From NCBI GenBank assembly GCA_050789445.1, contig JAILXR010000001.1, positions 806,001-870,000 on the forward strand: 64,000 nucleotides of DNA, given 5' to 3'. Source of the stretch: JAWSVE01 sp050789445. GTDB lineage: Bacteria; Pseudomonadota; Gammaproteobacteria; Pseudomonadales; Cellvibrionaceae. The notes beneath the pieces were generated by a model, which did no database searches, was not told where the DNA came from, and saw only the letters and a list, made by a program, of their open reading frames with translations. How positions within the stretch are numbered: the stretch's first letter is position 1; every line of letters begins with the position of its first letter. Of the stretch, positions 54,762-63,809 are shown one piece after another. The position numbers and the translations under genes are program-made.

Positions 54762-55460
54762 TCAAACTCCATCGTATTTGTAGCCTGCACCATAAACAGA
54801 CCGAATGGTTTCTTCATCGGTAATACCGATAACTTTTTTACGAAGTTTTGTAATATGTGAATCTATAGTTCTATCATTCACTATTCTGTGATCATTGTAG
54901 GCTGAATCCATAAGTTCATTTCTTGAGAATATGCGGCCAGGTCGAGATAACAATGTTTTTAAAATATTGAATTCTACTAGCGTCAATACTATTGATCTTT
55001 TTGCAAAGTTAGCCGTTAAGCTCTCTGTGTCGATAGTGAGTTTTGAATCAGTATTAGAAATGTCATTTGTTGTATCGTTGTTGTTCCGAAGTGTAGATGA
55101 TCTTCTAAGTACAGCATCCACTCGTGCAACAACTTCTCGAGGACTATAGGGCTTGCATATATAATCATCCGCACCAAGTTTTAAGCCGATAAGTCGATCA
55201 ACCTCTTCGACTTTAGCTGTCATGATAATAATCGGAATATTTGATGATTGACGCACTTCATTACAAATTTCTAAGCCATCTTTGTGAGGAAGCATTAAAT
55301 CAAGTAACACTAAATCAAAATTTCCTTTAAGAATTTTATCCGATGCATGTAATCCATCTGGTTCAATTTCAACTATATATGAATCTTTTTCTAAATAACT
55401 TTTAAGAATCTCAGCAAGTTCTTTTTCATCTTCAACAATGAGTATTTTCATGGCGCTCAC
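54762..55460 (-). CDS. baeR: OmpR-family response regulator, BaeR-like
   Basis: The 232-residue protein has a receiver domain with phospho-acceptor Asp54 in VLLDLMLP and the conserved Lys in DDYICKPYSPREVVARVDAVLRR, then an OmpR/PhoB winged helix (about 135-230). The receiver stretch is close to E. coli BaeR. It may start at Met4 (MKILIVEDE). It is preceded by its kinase gene with 2 bases between them. The upstream divergent Spy-like gene is the likely target, as spy is for BaeR in E. coli. Confidence 0.85.
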   Translation of the reverse strand: MSAMKILIVEDEKELAEILKSYLEKDSYIVEIEPDGLHASDKILKGNFDLVLLDLMLPHKDGLEICNEVRQSSNIPIIIMTAKVEEVDRLIGLKLGADDYICKPYSPREVVARVDAVLRRSSTLRNNNDTTNDISNTDSKLTIDTESLTANFAKRSIVLTLVEFNILKTLLSRPGRIFSRNELMDSAYNDHRIVNDRTIDSHITKLRKKVIGITDEETIRSVYGAGYKYDGV

Positions 55461-55462
55461 TC

Positions 55463-57043
55463 TTAATCTTGGTTAGTTGCTGTTTCGATAATAGTAGGTA
55501 TTGATACATTGACTTCTAGCCCACCAAAATCGCTTTTTGAAAAATCTAATTTACCGTGATGAGCATCGACTATATTTTTACAAAGCGTTAGGCCTAAACC
55601 TGCACCTCCGGTATCTCTACTTCTAGACGCATCAACACGGAATAATCTTTCGGTTAATCTCGGGAGTAGTTCTCTTTTAACACCGGGCGAGCTATCTTTA
55701 ATAGTAATAATTGCCATGTTGTTATCGTCTTGTTTCTTCAGCTCTAAATGTATTTGAATTTTACCCGGTAATTTTTCAGAGCTATCAGTATATTTAAATG
55801 AATTTTCTAGCAAATTTAATAGTAATTGATAGAGTCGGTTACTATCGCCTAAAACTGTCACAGGGTCCGTGCCAATATTTTTTTGATAATAAAATTCAAT
55901 ATGTTTTTTATTGAATTTTTCTTCCATAGCGTGAACCGCATCATCAAGTATGTTACACAGGGAAATATGTCTTTTGTTATAGGTTAGTGATCCACTATCA
56001 GATAAAGACAGCTCATAGAGGTCGCCGATTAAATCTTTTAATCTACCAACATGGCTCTGTAAACGTGTAACTGATGATCGATTTAACTCTCTAACGCCGT
56101 CTTCTATGGCCTCTAAATCTGCTTGCAAAATGGCAACGGGTGTTCTTAATTCGTGTGAAATATCGGCAACCCATTGTTTTCGTTGTTTTGTGTTTTCTTT
56201 TAATGTCGAGCCTAAATCAGAAAGGTGATGAGATAGAGTGCTTAATTCATCACTTCCTGAAATAGTGACTTTTGCATCATAGTCACCCAGAGTTAACGAC
56301 TTCACATGATTAACAAGCTTAGTGATGCGCTTGATAAGAAATAAAGATAAAGATATTGACGATAAGATGGCAAAAATAAGAACACAAGCCAATATGAAAA
56401 TTAAGTTATTGCTTTGATCTTTGATAAATTGGTTGTCGAGATAATCTCTAACACTTGGACGAGCCGGTATTGAAAGAAAGCCAATAGGTTCTCCATTGAC
56501 TCTCAGCGATCTTTCAATATTTTCTTCTTTAGACTCTTTAAGATTGCGAAAAGAACCGGCTACGATTCTCTTATTTTGATCGAGAAGGACAATAGGGATG
56601 CCAGACGAATTTCTAAAACGGCGATTTCTTTTAAATAAAGGAGCTTCCATCTTTCTACCTTCTTGACTCTTACTATTGTCAAAAGGATCGCGAATACTGT
56701 TTGAATTATCATCCGAAGGCCGTCTATGTCTTCGGCGAATATCTTTTGCTAAAGTTTGAAACGTAAACCGATCCCATTGATCAGGATTTTTTTCAAAATA
56801 ATCCCAGCTGCCTTGTTCCGTATAAAATGATTCGAGTTGTTCGGCAAAGGATTCTAAAACACGTAATTCTCGTTGATTAAGATAGTTGGAAAAAGATCTC
56901 TCAAAATTCCAAGATAGAAAAAGGTACAAACCACCGGCGAGTAACCCATTTACTATAAGGATGACGGCGAAAAACTTAGGCTTTAACCCCATAATACTTT
57001 TTCCGTATTTATTTGTTCCGTAACTCTTTGAGCCACATTTCAA
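55463..57043 (-). CDS. baeS: Sensor histidine kinase, BaeS-like
   Basis: The 526-residue kinase has a membrane segment at about 22-44, a periplasmic domain (about 45-213) with an Arg/Asp/Ser-rich insertion, a second segment at about 214-236 and a HAMP domain at 237-288. The HisKA site WVADISHELRTP (His297) and an HATPase with N, G1 and G2 boxes (GGAGLGLTLCKN) follow. The HisKA region resembles BaeS (ADLEAIEDGVREL). Met18 (MGLKPKFF) may be the true start. The pair senses envelope stress or toxic compounds in E. coli; the signal here is unknown. Confidence 0.85.
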   Translation of the reverse strand: MKCGSKSYGTNKYGKSIMGLKPKFFAVILIVNGLLAGGLYLFLSWNFERSFSNYLNQRELRVLESFAEQLESFYTEQGSWDYFEKNPDQWDRFTFQTLAKDIRRRHRRPSDDNSNSIRDPFDNSKSQEGRKMEAPLFKRNRRFRNSSGIPIVLLDQNKRIVAGSFRNLKESKEENIERSLRVNGEPIGFLSIPARPSVRDYLDNQFIKDQSNNLIFILACVLIFAILSSISLSLFLIKRITKLVNHVKSLTLGDYDAKVTISGSDELSTLSHHLSDLGSTLKENTKQRKQWVADISHELRTPVAILQADLEAIEDGVRELNRSSVTRLQSHVGRLKDLIGDLYELSLSDSGSLTYNKRHISLCNILDDAVHAMEEKFNKKHIEFYYQKNIGTDPVTVLGDSNRLYQLLLNLLENSFKYTDSSEKLPGKIQIHLELKKQDDNNMAIITIKDSSPGVKRELLPRLTERLFRVDASRSRDTGGAGLGLTLCKNIVDAHHGKLDFSKSDFGGLEVNVSIPTIIETATNQD

Positions 57044-57410
57044 TGACCATAGTACAGACTTTTTAGTTTATGCGTTTGTCTCATCCGCAAACGCTACCGT
57101 GGTCTGGTTGACAATTGTTTTAATGGTCTGTGTGCTTTTTAAGATTCATTTTGTTAATCCTTAGTTCTATATCATAACAATACAATGTGCAAAAAAATCT
57201 AACGTTGAGGTTGAATAGTTAAGATCAAATACTCTTTCAATCTCTGGATTAGATAATAATTTGATATTTCCTACATATTTCTTTGACATTTTAACGATAC
57301 CTTAGCTGTGCTCTCAGAGAGAACGTTTAAATCAATAGCTCACAGACTTAGCTCTAGATCAAATAGTGATAAAGAGTTTTCAATATAACCCAATAATAGG
57401 TATCAAGATT
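57044..57410. other. Divergent promoter region between the BaeSR-like operon and the Spy-like gene
   Basis: The spacing and divergence suggest shared control by the response regulator. TTGACA occurs at 57283-57288 but no good -10 follows at 17 bases. I could not find a clear BaeR or CpxR box by eye. Confidence 0.4.
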
Positions 57411-57923
57411 ATGAAGACATTGACTAAGAAGACACTTAATAACGGTTTACTTGCTTTCGTAGCCGCCACATCTATTTCTGTTCTTTCAGTATTCACTGTT
57501 TCAACAGTGGCTGCTGATAACACTACTGTAAATGAACGACATGCTAAGTTTGAGCAGGGCCAAAGAGCAGAGCATGGAAGAAAGAATATTGCTAAAAGAA
57601 TGCACAGAATGGTTAAAACGCTGGATTTAACAGAAAGCCAAATTGAATTATTAAAGTTATCCAGCATACCGCAATCAGAAAACCAAGAAGAGATAAGGGC
57701 GTTGCGTCAGCAACTGCGAGCGCTCTCACATTCAAGTAATTACAGTGAGCGTGACGCAGTAAAAATAGCTGAAGAATTAACGGATCTCACCACCTCAAAT
57801 ATCGTTGCTAGAGCGAGTGCTGAGAATGCATTTTATATTAGCTTAAGTGAAGAGCAAGTTACAAAATTGAACAGTATGAAAGAAAAAGGAAAAAACAGAA
57901 GAGAAAACAGAAAACCTCAATAA
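57411..57923 (+). CDS. Spy/CpxP-like periplasmic chaperone with LTxxQ motifs
   Basis: I place the start at ATG 57411 (MKTLTKKTL), giving 170 residues with a signal peptide (about 1-35, hydrophobic LLAFVAATSISVLSVFTVST). Two LTxxQ-type motifs, LDLTESQIELLKL and ISLSEEQVTKLNSM, are separated by a long charged helix. This is the CpxP/Spy/ZraP fold, which protects or senses misfolded periplasmic proteins. It is transcribed away from the BaeSR-like genes. A strong hairpin follows the stop. Confidence 0.83.
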   Translation: MKTLTKKTLNNGLLAFVAATSISVLSVFTVSTVAADNTTVNERHAKFEQGQRAEHGRKNIAKRMHRMVKTLDLTESQIELLKLSSIPQSENQEEIRALRQQLRALSHSSNYSERDAVKIAEELTDLTTSNIVARASAENAFYISLSEEQVTKLNSMKEKGKNRRENRKPQ

Positions 57924-57983
57924 ATTCTATAATCGATATTTATTGAAAATATCATTTTAATAAACATAATGGATTCACTTTTG

Positions 57984-58018
57984 ACGTCGATTGTTATTAA
58001 TCGACGTTTCTTTCTTTA
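57984..58018 (+). terminator. Terminator of the Spy-like gene, overlapping the 3' end of the integrase gene
   Basis: ACGTCGATT at 57984-57992 pairs with AATCGACGT at 57999-58007 around a 6-base loop, followed by TTCTTTCTTT on the plus strand. The right arm lies within the integrase stop-codon region. Confidence 0.7.
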
Positions 58019-59238
58019 CCACTTTCCGCACGTTTTTTGTTTTCACTTTGAACATAAATAGTATCTGTCGTTGCCATACTGGAGTGGCCAAGATCCTCGG
58101 ATAAATCCTTTAACGCTCGCCCGCGTTCTATTTCCATGCTAGCGCCAGTGTGTCTCAACCAATGTGTAGAAGCCTCTTGTAATTTTCTTGCGCTATCTTC
58201 ACTGGTTTCTTTTCGCATTTTTTCATAAGCAAGATCAAAAATTTGTTGGACTAATCGAAAAAGGTGACGAGAAGTCATCCCGCCTTGGCCTCTAATTTTT
58301 TCAACTAGCGGAGAATTATCAGTAGAGGAGGGTAGTGGCGTTTCACCTCGATATAATCTATATCGCTTAAGGTAATCTAAATATTGAGTGGGAACAGTGA
58401 CATCACGAAGTTTTCGACCTTTGCCATAAATCTTTAGCCACCAATTCTCATGTTCATCTTGCCAAAAATGCCCCATGGTTGGAGACCATTCTTTACGTTC
58501 CGATAATTCTGAAATCCGTAAAAATAGAGTTTTTAATGTCGCAATGATAAATAAACTGCGTTCATAAATAGGATCTTTTTTTGTGAGTTCCTCAACTGTA
58601 GAGAGAACGTATTGCCATTGATCTTCCGTTAGGCGTTTTACATCTTTTACTTGTGCATCCTTGATGAAATATCGGCAGTCTTTTTTTGCCAATTGAGCGG
58701 GGTTGGAAAAACACAATTCTTCATTTGTCAGATATTTATAAAAAGCGATGACAGCGGTAAATGTTGCAGTCAGCGTTGCTTGAGAAGGTTTGTATTTTTT
58801 CTTATCTGGTTCTTTTTCGCTATCTATATTTTTTGGCGTCTTTAATCGAAAAGGGCGCCATGCAGGATTTTGTTTATAAAAACCATTATCAAAAATATAA
58901 CGATCAGTATTTGCAAGTGATATCCATTCTTGAGGTGGCTTCCAACAAAAGTCAGCGTATTCTAAGATATCCGCTTTACGCAAGTCGTCCATGGGTTTTT
59001 TCTTGAATAAAAACACCCACAACAGAAAACGTTCAGTTTCATTGCGAAAACGAACGAAAGTATGTTCTGATTTGTTCCTTCCGATATATTTTAAAAACTC
59101 AATTCCCCATAGCCAGTGTTGTTTACGCCATTTCTCACCGTTGGCAAGAATCTTTTGTGTATCAGGATAATCATCTAAATGAATACTCAAAAGAGAGTCG
59201 TATGAGGGGAAAAGCGCTACAGGCTTTGGGATTGACAT
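57997..59238 (-). CDS. Tyrosine recombinase (phage-type integrase), solitary
   Basis: The 413-residue recombinase has the catalytic set Arg241 (FLRISELS), Lys in YGKGRK (about 273), His359 and Arg362 (HWLRHTG), His385 (LGHSS) and Tyr395 (TIYVQ), so it should be active. The N-terminal 200 residues hold a SAM-like core-binding domain with a long insertion (about 130-150) rich in Lys. No excisionase, phage genes, tRNA or visible attachment repeats are beside it. It may be a remnant of an integrated element or a domesticated recombinase. Confidence 0.88.
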   Translation of the reverse strand: MSIPKPVALFPSYDSLLSIHLDDYPDTQKILANGEKWRKQHWLWGIEFLKYIGRNKSEHTFVRFRNETERFLLWVFLFKKKPMDDLRKADILEYADFCWKPPQEWISLANTDRYIFDNGFYKQNPAWRPFRLKTPKNIDSEKEPDKKKYKPSQATLTATFTAVIAFYKYLTNEELCFSNPAQLAKKDCRYFIKDAQVKDVKRLTEDQWQYVLSTVEELTKKDPIYERSLFIIATLKTLFLRISELSERKEWSPTMGHFWQDEHENWWLKIYGKGRKLRDVTVPTQYLDYLKRYRLYRGETPLPSSTDNSPLVEKIRGQGGMTSRHLFRLVQQIFDLAYEKMRKETSEDSARKLQEASTHWLRHTGASMEIERGRALKDLSEDLGHSSMATTDTIYVQSENKKRAESGKERNVD

Positions 59239-59445
59239 AAAGAGAACCTAAATCATTAGGGGTTTAGCTTTTTCATTGAAACAGTGAAAACTATTCTTGA
59301 GCCTCATTATAGCTCGATAGAGTAACTTTTTAGGCAGTTTATCTTTGAACGTACAGAAGGACAATAATTACTAACGTTTTAGGCTTAACCAAATAGACAT
59401 GAACAATAGCACATTTCTATCATGTTATTCGTTAGAATAGAATCC

Positions 59446-60852
59446 TTAGCAAGGTATAGATAATACAATTCGACAGCCATTAAATTCGCCTCGGCAAATA
59501 TTGAATTCTCCGCCCAATTCATTTGCACGCCATATCATATTAGTAATACCGTTCCCATAGTTATTATCATTAGAGGGGGAAAAGTCACCATGATCTTCTA
59601 TGACAAGAATGATTTTATTATTTTGAACAATCGCTTCAAAATTAATTTTATTAGCGTTCGCATGCTTGAGAATATTAGTAAAGGACTCCTGTAAAATACG
59701 AAGAATATGAAGACTTTGTTGTGGTTGGATAGTGATACCATCTGCTAAGTCAGCGACATGCCAGAGCAAAGTGATATTGATATTATCCAGTTTTTTATTC
59801 ATTCGGTATTTAAAATCTGCCAGTAATGCTGTCAGTGTATTCGAGTGTACATCAAGGGAGTTTATGATCAGCCTAAAATCATCAAGGCAGTCTGCCAAAA
59901 TATTTGAAATATTATTTTTACCAGTCGATTCTTTCTCCAGTTCAAGTAATGCTAGCGAAGCTACCAGTTGCCCACCTACACCATCATGCATGTCTTTCAT
60001 AATTCGTGTTCGCTCATCAGCAATAGCTTTTGAACGTTCTAATTCGATGGCTTCTTGTTTGGTCTTTTCGAGTTCGCAATTCTTTTTTGAAAGCTCTTCA
60101 ACGGTATAATTAAGCGCACTTGTGGACTCTTCAATTTTCAACTTTAACTCTTGTTCGTTGGCCTGCAACGACCCTATCATTTCATTGAAATTCTTCTGAA
60201 AACTTAACAGCTCACCAGATCCATTTTCTTGGCATCGCCGATCAAAGTTTCCGTGCTCTATCTCTGTGGCGGTGTCTAATAAAGATGTCATAGCCAAACT
60301 AAACTTACGGCTAAATAAGTAGGTTAGCACTATGCCTATTACTAGCGACAAAAGTGTGATGGCCAGTCCACGATAATAAATTTCTTTTTGTTTTTCAGTG
60401 ACGCTACTTCTTGATAAGGCAATTTCAATATGCCCCAGCGCCTCTAGTGGTAAATTCGTGTTATCGCCTACATTAAAGTCATCAAGCTGTACACTTTTAC
60501 TGTGAACGGGAGTTGAGTAATTTTTTATTTCGATATCATTTTTAAGATAGTCACGCTCTACTAATAGTGTTCCAGATCCATCAATAAAACGTATAGAAGC
60601 AAGCCCGTTAATTGCTTTTAAAAACTCGGCGACTTCTTCCAGCTTATCTACATCCCCAGTATAAAAATAAAATTCCGACATTAAGCTGGCTTGAGAGGTA
60701 ATGTCTTTACCCCGTTTATTGAGCTCATCTTCAACACTATCGATTGATTCGAATAAAATAAAAGCCGATGCAAAAGCAATGATTAGGAATAGAGGTGTTA
60801 GTGCAATAAAGAACAATTGCGTTTTTATTGTATTACGCACATCAATCTTCAT
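59446..60852 (-). CDS. NarX/HisKA_3-type sensor histidine kinase
   Basis: The 468-residue kinase has two membrane segments (about 11-34 and 160-182) enclosing a periplasmic region of about 125 residues, a HAMP domain (183-235), a coiled coil (about 233-280), the HisKA_3 site MKDMHDGVGGQL with His289, and an HATPase ending in GNGITNMIWRANELGGEF. It belongs to the kinase type that pairs with LuxR-type regulators, one of which is encoded at the head of this operon. Its start overlaps the solute-binding protein gene by 11 bases. Confidence 0.88.
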   Translation of the reverse strand: MKIDVRNTIKTQLFFIALTPLFLIIAFASAFILFESIDSVEDELNKRGKDITSQASLMSEFYFYTGDVDKLEEVAEFLKAINGLASIRFIDGSGTLLVERDYLKNDIEIKNYSTPVHSKSVQLDDFNVGDNTNLPLEALGHIEIALSRSSVTEKQKEIYYRGLAITLLSLVIGIVLTYLFSRKFSLAMTSLLDTATEIEHGNFDRRCQENGSGELLSFQKNFNEMIGSLQANEQELKLKIEESTSALNYTVEELSKKNCELEKTKQEAIELERSKAIADERTRIMKDMHDGVGGQLVASLALLELEKESTGKNNISNILADCLDDFRLIINSLDVHSNTLTALLADFKYRMNKKLDNINITLLWHVADLADGITIQPQQSLHILRILQESFTNILKHANANKINFEAIVQNNKIILVIEDHGDFSPSNDNNYGNGITNMIWRANELGGEFNICRGEFNGCRIVLSIPC

Positions 60853-61759
60853 TGGTCAGAGGTTCCAGATCAGATATAGGAAGATGTAATACTCTTGCAA
60901 TATTCGGATTCACATCAATACTGGCTGAGGAATAGATGATTCCTGTTTCTTTTAAAGTGCCGGTAATAGACCAATGATTTATATGTGTAGCTGTATGATT
61001 GGCTATATTTTCTATAGGTGAAAAAACAGAAAGCAGAGCCCCGGCTGTTAAGAATTTTTTTGAGTAACCAATTACCGGAACTTTATAATTAAACGCTTGA
61101 TAAAGAAGTAGATTAGCGCTTTTCCCAGACCAGACTTCGTTGTCATGCAAAGCAACTAAAGCGCCAGCATTAAAAAAATCATCTTTAGCGAGTTTTGAAG
61201 CCAGTTTGCTTTCGGGGACTTTGATTACTTTAAGCACACCATTATTCAGTGGGTGAAGCGCCTCTATTTCTTTTAATGCAAAGGCATTTTTTTCTGAGAC
61301 GGCAATAATAATTTTATTTTTATAGCTGTCAGAAACTAAATGATCCGCAATAGAAACAAGTCGTTGTAACGGTTGGTTAATTACTAAAGCAGCCCATGGC
61401 TTTACGGTTTTCAATTGCGTCATTCCGTAAATGATATTTTTTTCAGAAAATGCATATATAACAGGATTCTTCAATCCGAGAGAATGTATTTTTTTAGCTG
61501 ATTTGTCACCTACAGTAACAATCAAATCATTTGGATTTATATTTCTTGTTGATGCCGCATCAACAAGAAAATCATCAATTAGATATATATTTTTATCAGA
61601 CGAGTCAGCCAATAAGGCAAGATTATTCTGGATGAGTGTTGATGCTTGTTGATAAATCTCTTGGTCACTGGATAAAACAATATACACAGAGTTAGGTTGA
61701 GCCTGTGCGTGGCTCAAGCCGCAATTGAATAGAAAAAAAAGTATCAATAAATATTTCAC
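60842..61759 (-). CDS. ABC-type solute-binding protein (PF04392-like), probable sensor partner
   Basis: The 305-residue periplasmic protein has a signal peptide (about 1-20, ending in SHAQA). Two Rossmann-like lobes follow, with features of the ABC_sub_bind family (IVTVGDKSAKKIHSLGLKNP early, VIGYSKKFLTAGALLSVFSP late). The start codon is GTG, immediately after the TonB receptor stop. No permease or ATPase gene follows; the next gene is a sensor kinase. I infer that it delivers a ligand signal to that kinase rather than taking part in transport. Confidence 0.8.
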   Translation of the reverse strand: MKYLLILFFLFNCGLSHAQAQPNSVYIVLSSDQEIYQQASTLIQNNLALLADSSDKNIYLIDDFLVDAASTRNINPNDLIVTVGDKSAKKIHSLGLKNPVIYAFSEKNIIYGMTQLKTVKPWAALVINQPLQRLVSIADHLVSDSYKNKIIIAVSEKNAFALKEIEALHPLNNGVLKVIKVPESKLASKLAKDDFFNAGALVALHDNEVWSGKSANLLLYQAFNYKVPVIGYSKKFLTAGALLSVFSPIENIANHTATHINHWSITGTLKETGIIYSSASIDVNPNIARVLHLPISDLEPLTNED

Positions 61760-63784
61760 TTAAAACTCAGTTAAAGATAAACTAATGTAATACTGAGGAT
61801 CAAAAATAAATTCATTTCTAAACTCAAAATAATGATTGTTACCAATATTCTGTGATCCGAATTTTAGTGTTAACTTTTTATCTCCAGATAATTTCATTTG
61901 CTTGATAACAGAAAAGTCTACTCGTGTATGAGCAGGTACTTCATCACCAGCGCTAAGCCATGTCATTGCCCCGACACGATACACGCCAATATTAAATTGC
62001 CAACTTCGAATATCTTTAACTGCTAACAAACCATAACTCTGTCTAGGTACAAAAGCTCTTGATGATTCTTGGTCATCAGAACCATCAGGGGGATTATTTA
62101 TACTGCTGGCATGTGTGCCTGTTCCATTGCCATTATTAAAATGAAACCTTATAAGACTATTTTGTTTAGGCCGATAACTTATCTCGCCTTCAAAACCATA
62201 GGCTGTAAATTTAGCTGCATTAATAGGGCGAGAAGTATAGCCATTTGTAAAATCGGGCTGGGCATAATCACGAGCGAATGTAATTAAATCATCGTACTCC
62301 TCTTTATATACTTTCAATTCCCAAGTGATTGGCCAGCGAGCTGATCGTCCAATATAGCCAATGTCATAACTGGTAATTTTTTCAGCTTTTATATCTTTGT
62401 TTGTTGTATAGATCTGATCGGTGACTAACCCATTAGACAAAATTACTTTTGAATCGACATTTTTTTCTAATAAAGATGGAATTCGATAGGCTTGCGAAAA
62501 TGATAATCGTATCGACTGTGAGCTGGATAAATGCCCGTTTAAACTGAACCGAGGTGAGAGGTGTGGTTTTTCAATATCACTTTCTTCATATAACCCCCCG
62601 ACATTGGCCGTTAAATAGTTTTGTATAGGGATCTGGATGTTCCCAAAAATTCGGTAGCTCGTATCAGATACCGTACCTTTTTCAGTGAGGTACGGCTCGC
62701 TTGCCAAAGCATCATAACGTATGCCCGCACCACCAACATACTGAATGCCATTATCAAGAATCCTGCTGTATTGAAATTCGAGATCCGACCTATTGGCATG
62801 GAATGTTCTCACTCCTGCACGTATCGTTTGGTCTGGAGCTCCTGTTAGAAATTGAAAATCTGATGGGGTTATACCCAATATGTTCGACAGCGGAATAGAG
62901 CTTGTCATGTCATCTTCGTCTCGGAAATTATGAAAGAATTTTATTTTTAGCTCTTCATTTTCTGAAAACAAATGACTCCATTGCACATCACCAGACCAAA
63001 TGTTTAATGATTGATCTCGGTTTAAGAAAAAACCTTCTGACCCAATTTCTGGTGCGCCAACTGAACCATGGGTATAAGAAAAATTAGCCTCAACATAATC
63101 TCTATGAGTTAATGCGATTTTACTAGAAAACGAAAGATCACTGAGATCACGTTCGTCTCGAGCGTTATCGAATCCATCATTTTCACGCACTGATGCGGTT
63201 ACACGATAGTTTAAATTTTCATGGGTGGCACTGTGCCTAAAAAGCAATTGCCGCTCGCCCATATTACCTGCTCTCGCTTTTATGTAGAGTTTGTCATCTA
63301 GTTCAGGTGTTCGTGTAATAATATTAATCGCACCAGCAAAAGAATTTGACCCATACGCTGAAGCGGCTGGGCCGCGAACTACTTCTATTCGTTCAATGTC
63401 TTCTATATGTATTCCCAATGTTCGCCAATCGATAGCCGATAAAGACGAGGTGTAGGTTGAGCGACCATCAATTAATATTTGTAACCGATTAGGATATTGC
63501 CAACTGAAGCCGTGAGAATTGACAGCAAAAGTCTGCCCGTCAGCGTGTACCACTTGAAAACCTGGGACCAGTCGAAAAATATCAGCAATTTCAATAAATC
63601 CAGAAGCTTCAATGATAGCTCTATCAATCACCGTAACAGCAGAAGGGCTGGTTAATACTGATTGGGTTAAACGGCTTGCACTAGTTATAACGGGAAGGTC
63701 AATAAAAAAATCGTCTGAAAACTCATTAGAATAAGTTGTGGGGATCCACATAATCAGTGAAAGAAATAAAATATTTTTTTTCAT
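61760..63784 (-). CDS. TonB-dependent outer membrane receptor
   Basis: The 674-residue protein has a signal peptide (about 1-19), then a TonB-box-like DLPVITSASRL segment and a plug domain (about 35-160 with QILIDGRSTY and IERIEVVRGPAASAYGSNSFAGAINIITR). A 22-strand barrel follows and ends in YISLSLTEF with a terminal Phe. The plug form resembles vitamin- or siderophore-type receptors, but no ligand can be assigned. It lies between a LuxR-type regulator and the solute-binding protein in one operon, so it likely supplies the ligand sensed by this system. Confidence 0.9.
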   Translation of the reverse strand: MKKNILFLSLIMWIPTTYSNEFSDDFFIDLPVITSASRLTQSVLTSPSAVTVIDRAIIEASGFIEIADIFRLVPGFQVVHADGQTFAVNSHGFSWQYPNRLQILIDGRSTYTSSLSAIDWRTLGIHIEDIERIEVVRGPAASAYGSNSFAGAINIITRTPELDDKLYIKARAGNMGERQLLFRHSATHENLNYRVTASVRENDGFDNARDERDLSDLSFSSKIALTHRDYVEANFSYTHGSVGAPEIGSEGFFLNRDQSLNIWSGDVQWSHLFSENEELKIKFFHNFRDEDDMTSSIPLSNILGITPSDFQFLTGAPDQTIRAGVRTFHANRSDLEFQYSRILDNGIQYVGGAGIRYDALASEPYLTEKGTVSDTSYRIFGNIQIPIQNYLTANVGGLYEESDIEKPHLSPRFSLNGHLSSSQSIRLSFSQAYRIPSLLEKNVDSKVILSNGLVTDQIYTTNKDIKAEKITSYDIGYIGRSARWPITWELKVYKEEYDDLITFARDYAQPDFTNGYTSRPINAAKFTAYGFEGEISYRPKQNSLIRFHFNNGNGTGTHASSINNPPDGSDDQESSRAFVPRQSYGLLAVKDIRSWQFNIGVYRVGAMTWLSAGDEVPAHTRVDFSVIKQMKLSGDKKLTLKFGSQNIGNNHYFEFRNEFIFDPQYYISLSLTEF

Positions 63785-63809
63785 TAATGTTTATCTTGTA
63801 GGTTAGTCA

